Shown piece by piece: positions 9,164 through 16,470 of a stretch of DNA of 64,000 nucleotides. The position numbers and the translations under genes were made by a program. Source of the stretch: Allobosea psychrotolerans (GTDB taxonomy: Bacteria; Pseudomonadota; Alphaproteobacteria; Rhizobiales; Beijerinckiaceae); the NCBI RefSeq assembly GCF_002917105.1, contig NZ_PQFZ01000011.1, positions 62,001-126,000 on the forward strand. The letters run 5' to 3'. How positions within the stretch are numbered: position 1 is the stretch's first letter; each line of letters opens with the position of its first letter. A model generated the notes under the pieces. The model did not search any database, had not been told where the DNA came from, and saw only the letters and a list, made by a program, of their open reading frames with translations.

Positions 9164-9289
9164 GTGAAATCATTCGTTGCCGCCGTCATCTTCGCCATGG
9201 TCGCCGCTTTCGGAGCGAGCCTCGTGCTGAACGACTTCTTCCAGAAGCCTGTGGAAACAGCCTATTCGACCGGCAGCGTCAGGCTCTAG
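9164..9289 (+). CDS. Small single-span membrane protein (41 residues)
   Basis: A short frame starts with GTG and is preceded by GGGGGAAG six bases upstream. It encodes a hydrophobic N-terminal segment (FVAAVIFAMVAAFGASLVL) followed by a short polar tail NDFFQKPVETAYSTGSVRL. The layout of one membrane helix, then a phenylalanine-glutamine-lysine-proline motif and a threonine/serine-rich end, resembles small hypothetical proteins I recall from other Hyphomicrobiales. The function is unknown. Its TAG stop lies inside the left arm of an inverted repeat. It may be missed by gene finders because of its size and GTG start. Confidence 0.6.
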   Translation: MKSFVAAVIFAMVAAFGASLVLNDFFQKPVETAYSTGSVRL

Positions 9290-9328
9290 AGCATTTCCGC
9301 GTTTCTCGGGACTGCGGAAATGCTCTAG
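9286..9328. terminator. Perfect 15-bp inverted repeat after the 41-residue protein
   Basis: CTAGAGCATTTCCGC at 9286-9300 is matched by its exact reverse complement at 9314-9328, with a 13-base loop. The stem includes the stop codon of the small upstream gene. There is no U-tract, so it may be a repeat-derived hairpin rather than a true intrinsic terminator. Confidence 0.55.
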
Positions 9329-9335
9329 CTCCCTG

Positions 9336-9391
9336 TTTTAACGCGTTTTCTTCACGCGAACCGGTGTCCGCTTCGCTCGAAAACGCTCTAA
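9336..9391. repeat. CTAGAGC-type dispersed repeat, copy A
   Basis: This stretch of about 56 bases (core ACGCGTTTTCTTC, then CGAACCG, then CGAAAACGCTCTA) recurs at 63173-63228. It ends over the stop codon of the SRPBCC gene on the minus strand. A more diverged relative lies at 26657-26711. Confidence 0.75.
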
Positions 9392-9786
9392 CCCTCCAGC
9401 AGCGCCTTCAACGCCGCCAGGTCGCGCGCCACCATGCCTGCATCGCGCGCCATTTCGTCGTCGGACATGTCGCGCTGGAACAGCGTGAACACGACCTCGC
9501 TGCCCTCGCCATTGGCCATGACGCGCATCGGATTATGCATGGCCTTGCCGTTGTCGGGAATGACGGCATGGTCGAGCACGCCGTAGCGGTTGGGCTCGCT
9601 GAACAGGATCCGCATCCGGCCCATCGGCGTCTCGGCGATCCAGGTCATGCCCTCGACATGGCTGAAACTATGCCCGAGCCCCTCGGCCCATTTCGGAAAG
9701 TTCAGCGGTTCGGCCAGGAAGGCATAGACCTCGTCCGCGGGACGATCGATACCGATCCCGATATGGCGCGCCTGGCTCATGGACAT
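9388..9786 (-). CDS. SRPBCC family protein
   Basis: This 132-residue protein of the START/Bet v 1-like helix-grip fold begins with the characteristic RHIGIGIDRPADEVYAFLAEPLNFPKWAEGL, where PADEVYAF and the tryptophan-rich loop are typical of the family. These proteins bind hydrophobic ligands; no catalytic signature is visible. AAGGAG lies six bases before the ATG. The TAG stop falls in the end of a dispersed repeat. No neighbour indicates a ligand. Confidence 0.85.
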   Translation of the reverse strand: MSMSQARHIGIGIDRPADEVYAFLAEPLNFPKWAEGLGHSFSHVEGMTWIAETPMGRMRILFSEPNRYGVLDHAVIPDNGKAMHNPMRVMANGEGSEVVFTLFQRDMSDDEMARDAGMVARDLAALKALLEG

Positions 9787-9882
9787 GGGCCGCTCCTTCA
9801 GTTCGCAAAGAACAAAAGAAGAACATCATGAGCTATCTGTCAACCACTCTGTGACCCGGCAGGAAAACGGGATCCGCTTCTC

Positions 9883-10006
9883 CAGCCCTCATCCTGAGGA
9901 GCAAGGCGTGAGCCTTGCGTCTCGAAGGATGGTCCAGATCGCGATGGTGCCGCCCCCTGGAGCATCCTTCGAGACGCGCCTTCGACGCTCCTCAGGATGA
10001 GGGCTG
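9883..10006. repeat. Palindromic intergenic repeat
   Basis: The outer arms are CAGCCCTCATCCTGAGGAGC and the matching GCTCCTCAGGATGAGGGCTG, with inner arms TCTCGAAGGATG and CATCCTTCGAGACG. The element lies between two minus-strand genes (mrp-like and SRPBCC). It is a long, nearly perfect hairpin of about 124 bases. Confidence 0.85.
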
Positions 10007-10038
10007 TGGGGCTACGCTATGACGTTGGTGCCACTCAC

Positions 10039-11163
10039 TCACTCGATGACGATGCGGGGCGCCGCCCTGGCGGCGCCGCCGAGCCCCGCCTGCACCTGCC
10101 GCGCGATGGCGAGATAGGCCTTGGCATGGGCGCTGTCGGGGTCGCTGGCGACGATCGGGCGGCCGCCATCGGAGGTCTCCCGGATCGACATGGCCAGCGG
10201 CACCTCGCCGAGGAAGGGCACGCCGAGGCGTTCCGCTTCATGCCGCGCCCCGCCATGGGCGAAGATGTCGGAGCGGTGGCCGCATTCCGGGCAGATGAAA
10301 TAGCTCATATTCTCGACGACGCCGAGGATCGGCACCTCGACCTTGCGGAACATCGCGACGCCGCGGCGCGCATCGAGCAGCGCCAGATCCTGCGGAGTCG
10401 AGACGATGACGGCGCCGGCCAGCGGCGTCTGCTGCGCCATGGTGAGCTGCGCGTCGCCGGTGCCCGGCGGCATGTCGACCACGAGCACGTCGAGCTCGCC
10501 CCAGGCGACCTCGCGCAGCATCTGGGTGATGGCCGAGATCACCATCGGCCCGCGCCAGATCATTGGCGTTTCCTCGTCGATCAGGAAGCCGATCGACATG
10601 ATCTTGAGGCCATAGGCTTCCATCGGCGCGAGCGTGCGGCCCGAGATCAGCTTCGGCTTGCCGGTGATGCCGAAGATTTTCGGCACGGAGGGGCCGTAGA
10701 TGTCGGCGTCGAGCACGCCGACCTTGAGGCCGAGCACGCTGAGCGCCACAGCGAGATTGGCGGTCGTAGTGGATTTGCCGACGCCGCCCTTGCCGCTGGC
10801 GACCGCGATGATCTGCTTCACGCCGGGAACGCCGGCGGCCTTGGGAGGCGGCCCGCCCGGGCCGGGTGCGGGGCGATGCGCTTGCTGCCGTGCTTGCGCG
10901 GCTGCGGAGGCAGGCGCCTTGTCGGCGGTGAGGCCGACCAGCACCTGCGTCACGCCCGGCAGGCCGGAGACGGCGCTTTCCGCCTGTTTGCGCACCGGCT
11001 CCATCGCATCGGCCTCGGTCGCGTCGATGCCGATCGCGAAGATCACCTTGCCGCCGTCGATCAGGATGTTGTTGACGCGGCCGGAGGCTGAGAGCGATTG
11101 CCCGCTCGCCGGCAGCTTCACCAGTTCGAGCGCGCGCAGGATGTCGGCTTGGGTCAGGGCCAA
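10039..11163 (-). CDS. mrp: Mrp/ApbC-type iron-sulfur cluster carrier ATPase
   Basis: This 374-residue cytoplasmic P-loop protein is thought to deliver Fe-S clusters to apoproteins. The N-terminal MIP18/DUF59 domain (residues 1-85) is followed by a proline-rich linker (KAPASAAAQARQ onward) and the NTPase domain with the deviant Walker A GKGGVGKSTTTANL and the CPECGH motif whose two cysteines hold the bridging cluster. The start is TTG with GGAG eight bases upstream; there is no nearby in-frame ATG. The TusA-like gene ends 25 bases upstream and is probably cotranscribed. Confidence 0.92.
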   Translation of the reverse strand: MALTQADILRALELVKLPASGQSLSASGRVNNILIDGGKVIFAIGIDATEADAMEPVRKQAESAVSGLPGVTQVLVGLTADKAPASAAAQARQQAHRPAPGPGGPPPKAAGVPGVKQIIAVASGKGGVGKSTTTANLAVALSVLGLKVGVLDADIYGPSVPKIFGITGKPKLISGRTLAPMEAYGLKIMSIGFLIDEETPMIWRGPMVISAITQMLREVAWGELDVLVVDMPPGTGDAQLTMAQQTPLAGAVIVSTPQDLALLDARRGVAMFRKVEVPILGVVENMSYFICPECGHRSDIFAHGGARHEAERLGVPFLGEVPLAMSIRETSDGGRPIVASDPDSAHAKAYLAIARQVQAGLGGAARAAPRIVIE

Positions 11164-11188
11164 TTCGGCAACTCCAGTCGGGGCGGCG

Positions 11189-11419
11189 TCAGGCCGCCGC
11201 CTTGCGAATATGAAAGACGAGGAGGTCGCCCTCGCTCGCGCTGCGTTCGATCGCGTCGCCGGTCTCGCGCATCAGATTGGGAATGTCGATCGCCGCCATC
11301 GGGTCGGTGCATTCGACCACGAAGAGCGCCCCGGCCTCGGCGCCCTTCAGCGCCTTGCGCACCCTGAGCGCGGGCAGGGGGCATTTCAGGCCGCGCAGAT
11401 TGAGCGGGATCGGGGTCAT
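11189..11419 (-). CDS. TusA-family sulfurtransferase
   Basis: This small cytoplasmic protein (76 residues) has the TusA fold. The catalytic cysteine lies in the family motif LRGLKCPLPALRVRKAL (Cys13), and the second half shows the DPMAAIDIPNLM helix. TusA proteins carry persulfide sulfur to tRNA thiolation, to molybdenum cofactor enzymes or to other acceptors. The context (mrp downstream, molybdenum-enzyme genes all around) suggests sulfur delivery to cofactors, but this is inference. The start at 11419 gives the standard family length. Confidence 0.9.
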   Translation of the reverse strand: MTPIPLNLRGLKCPLPALRVRKALKGAEAGALFVVECTDPMAAIDIPNLMRETGDAIERSASEGDLLVFHIRKAAA

Positions 11420-11522
11420 GGAACTCGGAGCTCGGCGAAAGGGCTGCGCTTCATATGATGGCTGATCGGGCTGGGGCAACTGCGCGCCTTGCCAATCCGC
11501 TTCGCCGTTACATGATAACGGC

Positions 11523-12797
11523 ATGCGCTCCATCGGTCTCGCCTGCCTCGGTCTTGCAATGCTTGCCGCACCCGTCCCCGCCCAGGAGCTGCGCGGCCAT
11601 GGCGGACCGGTGCGCGCGGTTGCGGTCTCGGCTGACGGGCAGTTCGCGCTGACGGGCTCCTTCGACCAGTCGGCGATCCTCTGGCGGTTGAGCACGGGCA
11701 GTGCCGAAAAGGTGCTGCGCTTCCACCGGGGCGCGGTCAATGCGGCTGCGACCGTGACCGGCCTCGGCTTCGCCACGGGCGGGGAGGATGGCCGCATCGC
11801 GCTCTGGCAAGGCGAGGCGAACGAGCCGGCGCGGGTGATCGAAGGGCATAAGGGGCCGGTTGCGGCGCTCGCGGTCTCGCCCGATGGCGCGAGCATCGCC
11901 TCTGCCTCCTGGGACGAGACGCTGCGCGTGACCTCGCTCGCGGATGGCTCCGTGCGCGTGCTGGAGGGGCATAAGGGGCCGGTGAACGGCGTCGCCTTCG
12001 CGCCCGGCGGGGCCGTCGTCAGTTCCGGCTACGACGCGACCTTGCGGATCTGGCCGGCGGGACGCGGCGTACCGAAGGTCATCATGCTGCCGGCACCGCT
12101 GAACGGCGTCGTGGTCGCGCCCGATGGCGAGATCGCGGTCGCTGCCGCCGATGGCAGGCTCAGGCTGTTCGGTCCGGAGGGCGAGGCCCGCGCCGAGATC
12201 GAGATCGGGCAGACGCCGTTGATCGCGCTGGCGCTTTCAGCCGATGGCGCGACGATCGCTACGGGCGGCCTGCGCGGGCAGGTCGCGCTGATCGAGCGCA
12301 GGACGCGCGCGATCCGGGCGACACTGCTCGGGCCCGGCTTGCCCGTTTGGTCGCTGGCCTTCCTGCCCGGTGGCGAGGAACTGCTTTCGGGCGGCGCGGA
12401 CCGGCTGGTCCGGCGCTGGAACGCGGTTACCGGCGAGCACATCGGTACTGTGGTTCCGCGTGCCGGCGCGGACGTGCTGGCGGCCTTCCAGGGCGAGCGC
12501 GGCGCGCAGCTCTTCCGCGCCTGCGCCGCCTGCCACACCCTCACCCCGGCGGACGGCAATCGTGCAGGGCCGACGCTGCATGGCCTCTTCGGGCGCAGGA
12601 TCGCGACCGCGCCCGGCTACGCCTATTCCGACGCCTTCAAGACGATGGACATCGTCTGGAGCAAGGAGACGGTGGCGAAACTCTTCGAGCTCGGGCCGAA
12701 TGCCTACACGCCGGGAACCAAGATGCCGGAGCAGACGATCGGCTCGGCCGAGGATCGGCAGGCCCTGGTGGAGTGGCTGGAGAAGGTGACGCGGTGA
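11523..12797 (+). CDS. WD40-repeat protein fused to a class I cytochrome c
   Basis: The 424-residue product begins with a Sec signal peptide (about residues 1-20, ending PVPAQ), so it is periplasmic. Residues 25-310 form WD40 blades, for example GHGGPVRAVAVSADGQ and GHKGPVNGVAFAPGG, seven by rough count. Residues from about 320 are a mono-haem cytochrome c with CAACH near residue 335 and a likely methionine ligand in TKMPEQ near residue 400. The fusion suggests an electron carrier that docks to a partner through the propeller. It stands alone between the tusA-mrp pair and the formate dehydrogenase block; partner unknown. Confidence 0.9.
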   Translation: MRSIGLACLGLAMLAAPVPAQELRGHGGPVRAVAVSADGQFALTGSFDQSAILWRLSTGSAEKVLRFHRGAVNAAATVTGLGFATGGEDGRIALWQGEANEPARVIEGHKGPVAALAVSPDGASIASASWDETLRVTSLADGSVRVLEGHKGPVNGVAFAPGGAVVSSGYDATLRIWPAGRGVPKVIMLPAPLNGVVVAPDGEIAVAAADGRLRLFGPEGEARAEIEIGQTPLIALALSADGATIATGGLRGQVALIERRTRAIRATLLGPGLPVWSLAFLPGGEELLSGGADRLVRRWNAVTGEHIGTVVPRAGADVLAAFQGERGAQLFRACAACHTLTPADGNRAGPTLHGLFGRRIATAPGYAYSDAFKTMDIVWSKETVAKLFELGPNAYTPGTKMPEQTIGSAEDRQALVEWLEKVTR

Positions 12798-12802
12798 GCC
12801 GT

Positions 12803-12970
12803 CTGTCATTCCGTGCCATCGCCCTCGGGTCCGACCTTTGGTCGGCCCAACGATAGACTCCGCGATGAACCCGGAACCTACGACCGGGCGAGCGGCACAC
12901 AACAGCGGAGCCAGGGCACACCCAGTCGTGGGTTCCGGGTTCGCGGCATTGCCGCGCCCCGGAATGACAG
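12803..12970. repeat. Long mosaic palindromic repeat (copy 2)
   Basis: The ends are inverted (CTGTCATTCCG and CGGAATGACAG). It contains the TCCGACCTTTGGTCGGCCCA hairpin and the AACCCGGAACC / GGTTCCGGGTT arms shared with the elements at 8194-8364 (opposite orientation) and 55728-55890 (same orientation). It separates two convergent genes. Confidence 0.8.
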
Positions 12971-12979
12971 ACCGCGTTC

Positions 12980-15019
12980 CTACTGCAACGGATCCTCGCC
13001 CCGCTCGGCCCGCTCGCGCAGGTAATCGTCCGTGGTGCGCACCGGTGGGCGCTGCGGCGAGAGATGCGGGTCGAAGCTCTCATTGACGACGACCTCGACG
13101 CGGCAATCCTCGCACATCCTGATCACCGAGATGCGCTTGGCGGCGTCGCCCGAGAACATCCAGTGCTTGTTCTCCAGCTTGGCCGCGATCTTCTCGATCG
13201 TGCTCCTGACGCCGAAGGGTTTTGCGCAGTTGATGCAGTGGAAGGGTTCCTCCTGCTTCAGCACGCGCTTGCCGCCGGACCAGGCGTCGAAATCGATGCG
13301 CGGCTCCAGCGTGATCACCTTTTCCGGGCAGGTCGCGGCGCAGAGCCCGCATTGCACGCAAAGGTCTTCCTGGAAGGCGAGCGTCGGGCGGTCGGGATTG
13401 TCCGAGAGGGCCTGCGCCGGGCAGGCGGAGACGCAGGCCAGGCAAAGCGTGCAGCCCTCGCTATCGACATGGATCGTCCCGAAAGGGGCGAGCGGCGGCA
13501 TCGCCACGGCCGCGATCGGCGCCGGTGCGGCAGCGTGCAGTTCCCCGATCGTCTGGCGCAGCAATGGCCGGCCATCGCCCATCGGGCGGAAGCGGGCCGG
13601 CGTCGCGCCCGTCGTGCCGGGTGCGATCCGCGCCAACGCTTGCGCCAATTGGTCGGGGTCGTCGGTCTCGATCAGCCCGGCGCGGCCCTCGCCATAACCG
13701 AGCGCGCCTGCGAGCGCGTTGGCGTAGTCGAGATTGCGGGTCAGGCCGGAGAGGTCGTGCTTGGGTTTGGCACGGCCGAGCACACGGATGGCGCAGGCCC
13801 CGAAAGCCAGCGCCGCCGCATGGGTCTCGAGCCCGATCTGCGTGATCTCGTTGACGCGCAGCGGCAGCACGCGTGCCGGCAAGCCGTCGCCAAAGCGGGC
13901 GAGCGCGTCGATCAGCGCCTCGCCATGCTCGCCATCATGCAGCAGCAGCACGGCCTCGCGGCCGCCGGCCTCAGTATAGGTGGTCAGCAGGGTGCGCAGG
14001 CGGCGCAGCAGCGCGTCGGTCGGCGGCAGGGCGTAGGTCACGGCGCCGGTCGGGCAGACGGCCGCGCAGGCGCCGCAGCCGGCGCAGATCTCGGCCGAGA
14101 TCGCGACATGGTCGCCCGCTGGCGTGATCGCACCGGTCGGACAGAGCTCGAGGCAGCGCGTGCAGCCGGTCTTGGACGAGCGCGAATGGGCGCAAAGATC
14201 CTGATTCAGCCGGACGTAGGCCGGCTTGTCGAATTCGCCGACGAGATGGCTGGCCTGTCCGATCAAGCGCTCGACCGCCGCTTGGTCGCGCGGGTCGGCG
14301 CGCAGATAGCCGGCGCGCAAATCGCCGGCCGGGAAGAGCGGCGCGCCTCCGGATACATCGATGACGATGTCGCATTGCGAGTTCGCGCCGTTGCGCGCTT
14401 CGCCGAAGACGAGCTTGCTTCGCGAGGAGGGGGAGGGCGCGGCGTAATCGTTGACAGTCAGATCGAAGGCGCCAAGCCAGCCGGTCGCTGCGACGATCAT
14501 ACCCTTCAGCACCGGGATGTCGGAGACGCGCGGCGGCGTGATCTCGCCGGGCCGTGAGAGCAGGATGGTGACGTCGAGATGGTCTGCCAGCCTCTGCCCG
14601 ACCGAGAGCGCGACGTCGTCATGGCCATAGACCAGCGCCACGCCCTTGCTTTCCAGTGTGGTGAAGCTCGCCGGCGGCATCGGCTCGGCAGCGGCCGCCA
14701 GCAGAGCCGCCATTTTGGGGCCGGCCGACTTCGCCTCGCGCGCCCAGCCGCCGGTCTCACGGATATTGGCGAAGACGAGATCGCCGGAGTAGTCGAGGTC
14801 CGCAGCGATTTCCTCAAAAAGCGGGGCCTCCTGCGTGCAGCCGACGGTGATGGCGTCGCGCTCGCCGAGCAGCTTGGTGAAGATCTCCGTCTGCGTGCGG
14901 CAGAGATGCCGCGCCGTCCTGATTTCGCCGCCCTTGCAACCACGCGCCAGCGCCTCGCCATCGAGCGGCATGGTGTCCTCGCAGGAGCAGACCATCAGCG
15001 TGCGTGCGGTGCCGGTCAT
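12980..15019 (-). CDS. Polyferredoxin-like 4Fe-4S protein of the formate dehydrogenase cluster
   Basis: This large protein (679 residues) has no signal peptide or membrane span and is probably cytoplasmic. It starts with a CSCEDTM motif and further scattered cysteines, then has four ferredoxin motifs: CTRCLELCP (about 285), CAGCGACAAVCP (310), CTLCLACVSACP (523) and CVQCGLCAATCP (553). Two CxxC pairs follow, CINC (593) and CEDC (633). It is transcribed away from the fdh operon across a 138-base gap. Homologues sit next to DUF3305/DUF3306 and formate dehydrogenase genes in related bacteria. Electron transfer or cluster assembly for the enzyme is plausible but unproven. Confidence 0.85.
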   Translation of the reverse strand: MTGTARTLMVCSCEDTMPLDGEALARGCKGGEIRTARHLCRTQTEIFTKLLGERDAITVGCTQEAPLFEEIAADLDYSGDLVFANIRETGGWAREAKSAGPKMAALLAAAAEPMPPASFTTLESKGVALVYGHDDVALSVGQRLADHLDVTILLSRPGEITPPRVSDIPVLKGMIVAATGWLGAFDLTVNDYAAPSPSSRSKLVFGEARNGANSQCDIVIDVSGGAPLFPAGDLRAGYLRADPRDQAAVERLIGQASHLVGEFDKPAYVRLNQDLCAHSRSSKTGCTRCLELCPTGAITPAGDHVAISAEICAGCGACAAVCPTGAVTYALPPTDALLRRLRTLLTTYTEAGGREAVLLLHDGEHGEALIDALARFGDGLPARVLPLRVNEITQIGLETHAAALAFGACAIRVLGRAKPKHDLSGLTRNLDYANALAGALGYGEGRAGLIETDDPDQLAQALARIAPGTTGATPARFRPMGDGRPLLRQTIGELHAAAPAPIAAVAMPPLAPFGTIHVDSEGCTLCLACVSACPAQALSDNPDRPTLAFQEDLCVQCGLCAATCPEKVITLEPRIDFDAWSGGKRVLKQEEPFHCINCAKPFGVRSTIEKIAAKLENKHWMFSGDAAKRISVIRMCEDCRVEVVVNESFDPHLSPQRPPVRTTDDYLRERAERGEDPLQ

Positions 15020-15157
15020 CGCGTTCTCGTCCTTGGCCGATCCGCCGGGAGCGTCTTTTCGTCTCCCTTGCGAGTATCGAGGCTTATATGGAATTGGACA
15101 GGTTCAAAAGAAACCGGCGATGAGCAATTCGTCGCGCCACCGGGGAGCAGGAGGTCG

Positions 15158-15901
15158 ATGGCGGTGAATGTCCCGCGCCCTGACGATCTGCGGCGGGAGC
15201 CTGTCCTGCCGCCGGGCTTCTCGCTCGTGACCCTGCGCGAAGCCGGCGACGCCTTCGCCCATGCTCAGGCGATCGCCGCCGAGGCGGGGGCTGCGACGCT
15301 GGTCTGGGTGCGCCGCTTCGATATCGTCGAGTTCGCCGTGGTGCTGGAGCCAGACGTCGTGCTCGGCGAGGCGCGCCTCGCCCACTATCTTGCGATGAAT
15401 GCGCTGGCCGACGCGCTGGCCGTGCATTGTCCGCCGGAGCGGCCGGTCCTGTTCCGCTGGCCTGACGCGCTGATCTACGACCATGGCCTGATCGGCGGCG
15501 GGCGGCTCGCCTGGCCGCAGGGTTGCGGCGAGGGTGATGTGCCCGATTGGCTCGTCTTCGGCGCGATGCTGCGCGCCACCACCATGGCGCCCTTCGCGAT
15601 GGGGCAGACCGGCGTCGGCATGGCGGAGGAAGGTTTCGAGGAGGTCGATGCGGTCGATCTGATTGAATCCTTCGCGCGTCATCTCATGCTCGGCGTCACG
15701 TATTGGCAAAGCGATGGTCCCAAGGCCGCGGCCCGCCGCTGGCTCGACCGGCTCGACAAGGTCGTCGGCACCCGCCACGGCATCGAGGCGAATGGCGATC
15801 TCATCGCGACCTCGCAGAGCGGCATCGAGCGCCGGAGCCTGGTCGAGGCACTCGGCCGGGCCGACTGGCTCGACCGCGACAGCGGCGGGCCCAAGCTGTG
15901 A
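15158..15901 (+). CDS. Biotin/lipoate protein ligase-like protein, fdh accessory
   Basis: This 247-residue protein resembles the BPL/LplA superfamily (the BPL_LplA_LipB_2/DUF4444 group). The core stretch FRWPDALIYDHGLIGGGRL followed by PDWLVFGAML parallels the PND-lysine-GIN region of biotin ligases. By my alignment the catalytic lysine position is not a lysine, so a normal ligase reaction is doubtful. GGAGCAGGAGG precedes the ATG. It is the first gene of the operon leading to formate dehydrogenase, and its last bases overlap the next start (GTGA). The role in the fdh pathway is unknown. Confidence 0.75.
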   Translation: MAVNVPRPDDLRREPVLPPGFSLVTLREAGDAFAHAQAIAAEAGAATLVWVRRFDIVEFAVVLEPDVVLGEARLAHYLAMNALADALAVHCPPERPVLFRWPDALIYDHGLIGGGRLAWPQGCGEGDVPDWLVFGAMLRATTMAPFAMGQTGVGMAEEGFEEVDAVDLIESFARHLMLGVTYWQSDGPKAAARRWLDRLDKVVGTRHGIEANGDLIATSQSGIERRSLVEALGRADWLDRDSGGPKL

Positions 15902-16470
15902 GCGCACTCAGACTGCCGCGCGCCATCAGGCTCGACCCGTCGGACAGCTTCGTCTTCCGCCGCGCCGCCGAGCCCGGCGAATGGCTGGTGACCGGCTCCT
16001 TTCTGTTCGATCCCACCGGGATCGCGGCGCTCGACGCCAAGGGGCGCGCAGCCTTCCGCTCCGGCTTCCTCGGCATTGCGAGCTTCGGCTGGAGCACGCT
16101 GGCCGTGGTGAGCGAGGCGACGGAGGAGGAGCGCGAGGTCGCGATCGCGCAGCTCGCCGGCCATCTCGTCGCAAAACTCGGCGCGCCCGATCTCGCCATG
16201 GCGCGCGCTGCTGCGGCCGAGGAGGTCGCCTTCGCCGCCTCGCTCTGCGACCATCCGGCGCAGACGCTGATCGCCTTGCATCGCACTCTGGAGGATGGCG
16301 AAATCCGCGAGCGTTTCCGCACGCTCACCCCGCGCGGCGAGCAGGACGCTACGGGCTTCCGTGCCTTCGAATTTATGGAGGTCGAGGGCGAGGACGGGCC
16401 GCAGGATGAGGTCGACTTGCTGGCGCTCGGCAAGACGCCGGTATCGGGAAAGAAGACGGACGCATCATGA
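15898..16470 (+). CDS. DUF6505 family protein, fdh accessory
   Basis: This 190-residue cytoplasmic protein of unknown function starts with GTG overlapping the previous stop by four bases. The N-terminal part (RAIRLDPSDSFVFRRAAEPG) looks beta-rich, and the middle is helical and alanine-rich. It ends overlapping the next gene by four bases (ATGA), so translation is probably coupled. The family name is assigned from recall of the conserved gene order in Hyphomicrobiales fdh clusters, not from a search. No catalytic motif is seen. Confidence 0.65.
   Translation: MSALRLPRAIRLDPSDSFVFRRAAEPGEWLVTGSFLFDPTGIAALDAKGRAAFRSGFLGIASFGWSTLAVVSEATEEEREVAIAQLAGHLVAKLGAPDLAMARAAAAEEVAFAASLCDHPAQTLIALHRTLEDGEIRERFRTLTPRGEQDATGFRAFEFMEVEGEDGPQDEVDLLALGKTPVSGKKTDAS

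Noticed and set aside
15020-15157. TATATG at 15085-15090 as a -10 box for the fdh accessory operon
   Set aside because: No acceptable -35 box lies 16-18 bases upstream, so no promoter is claimed although one must be near.
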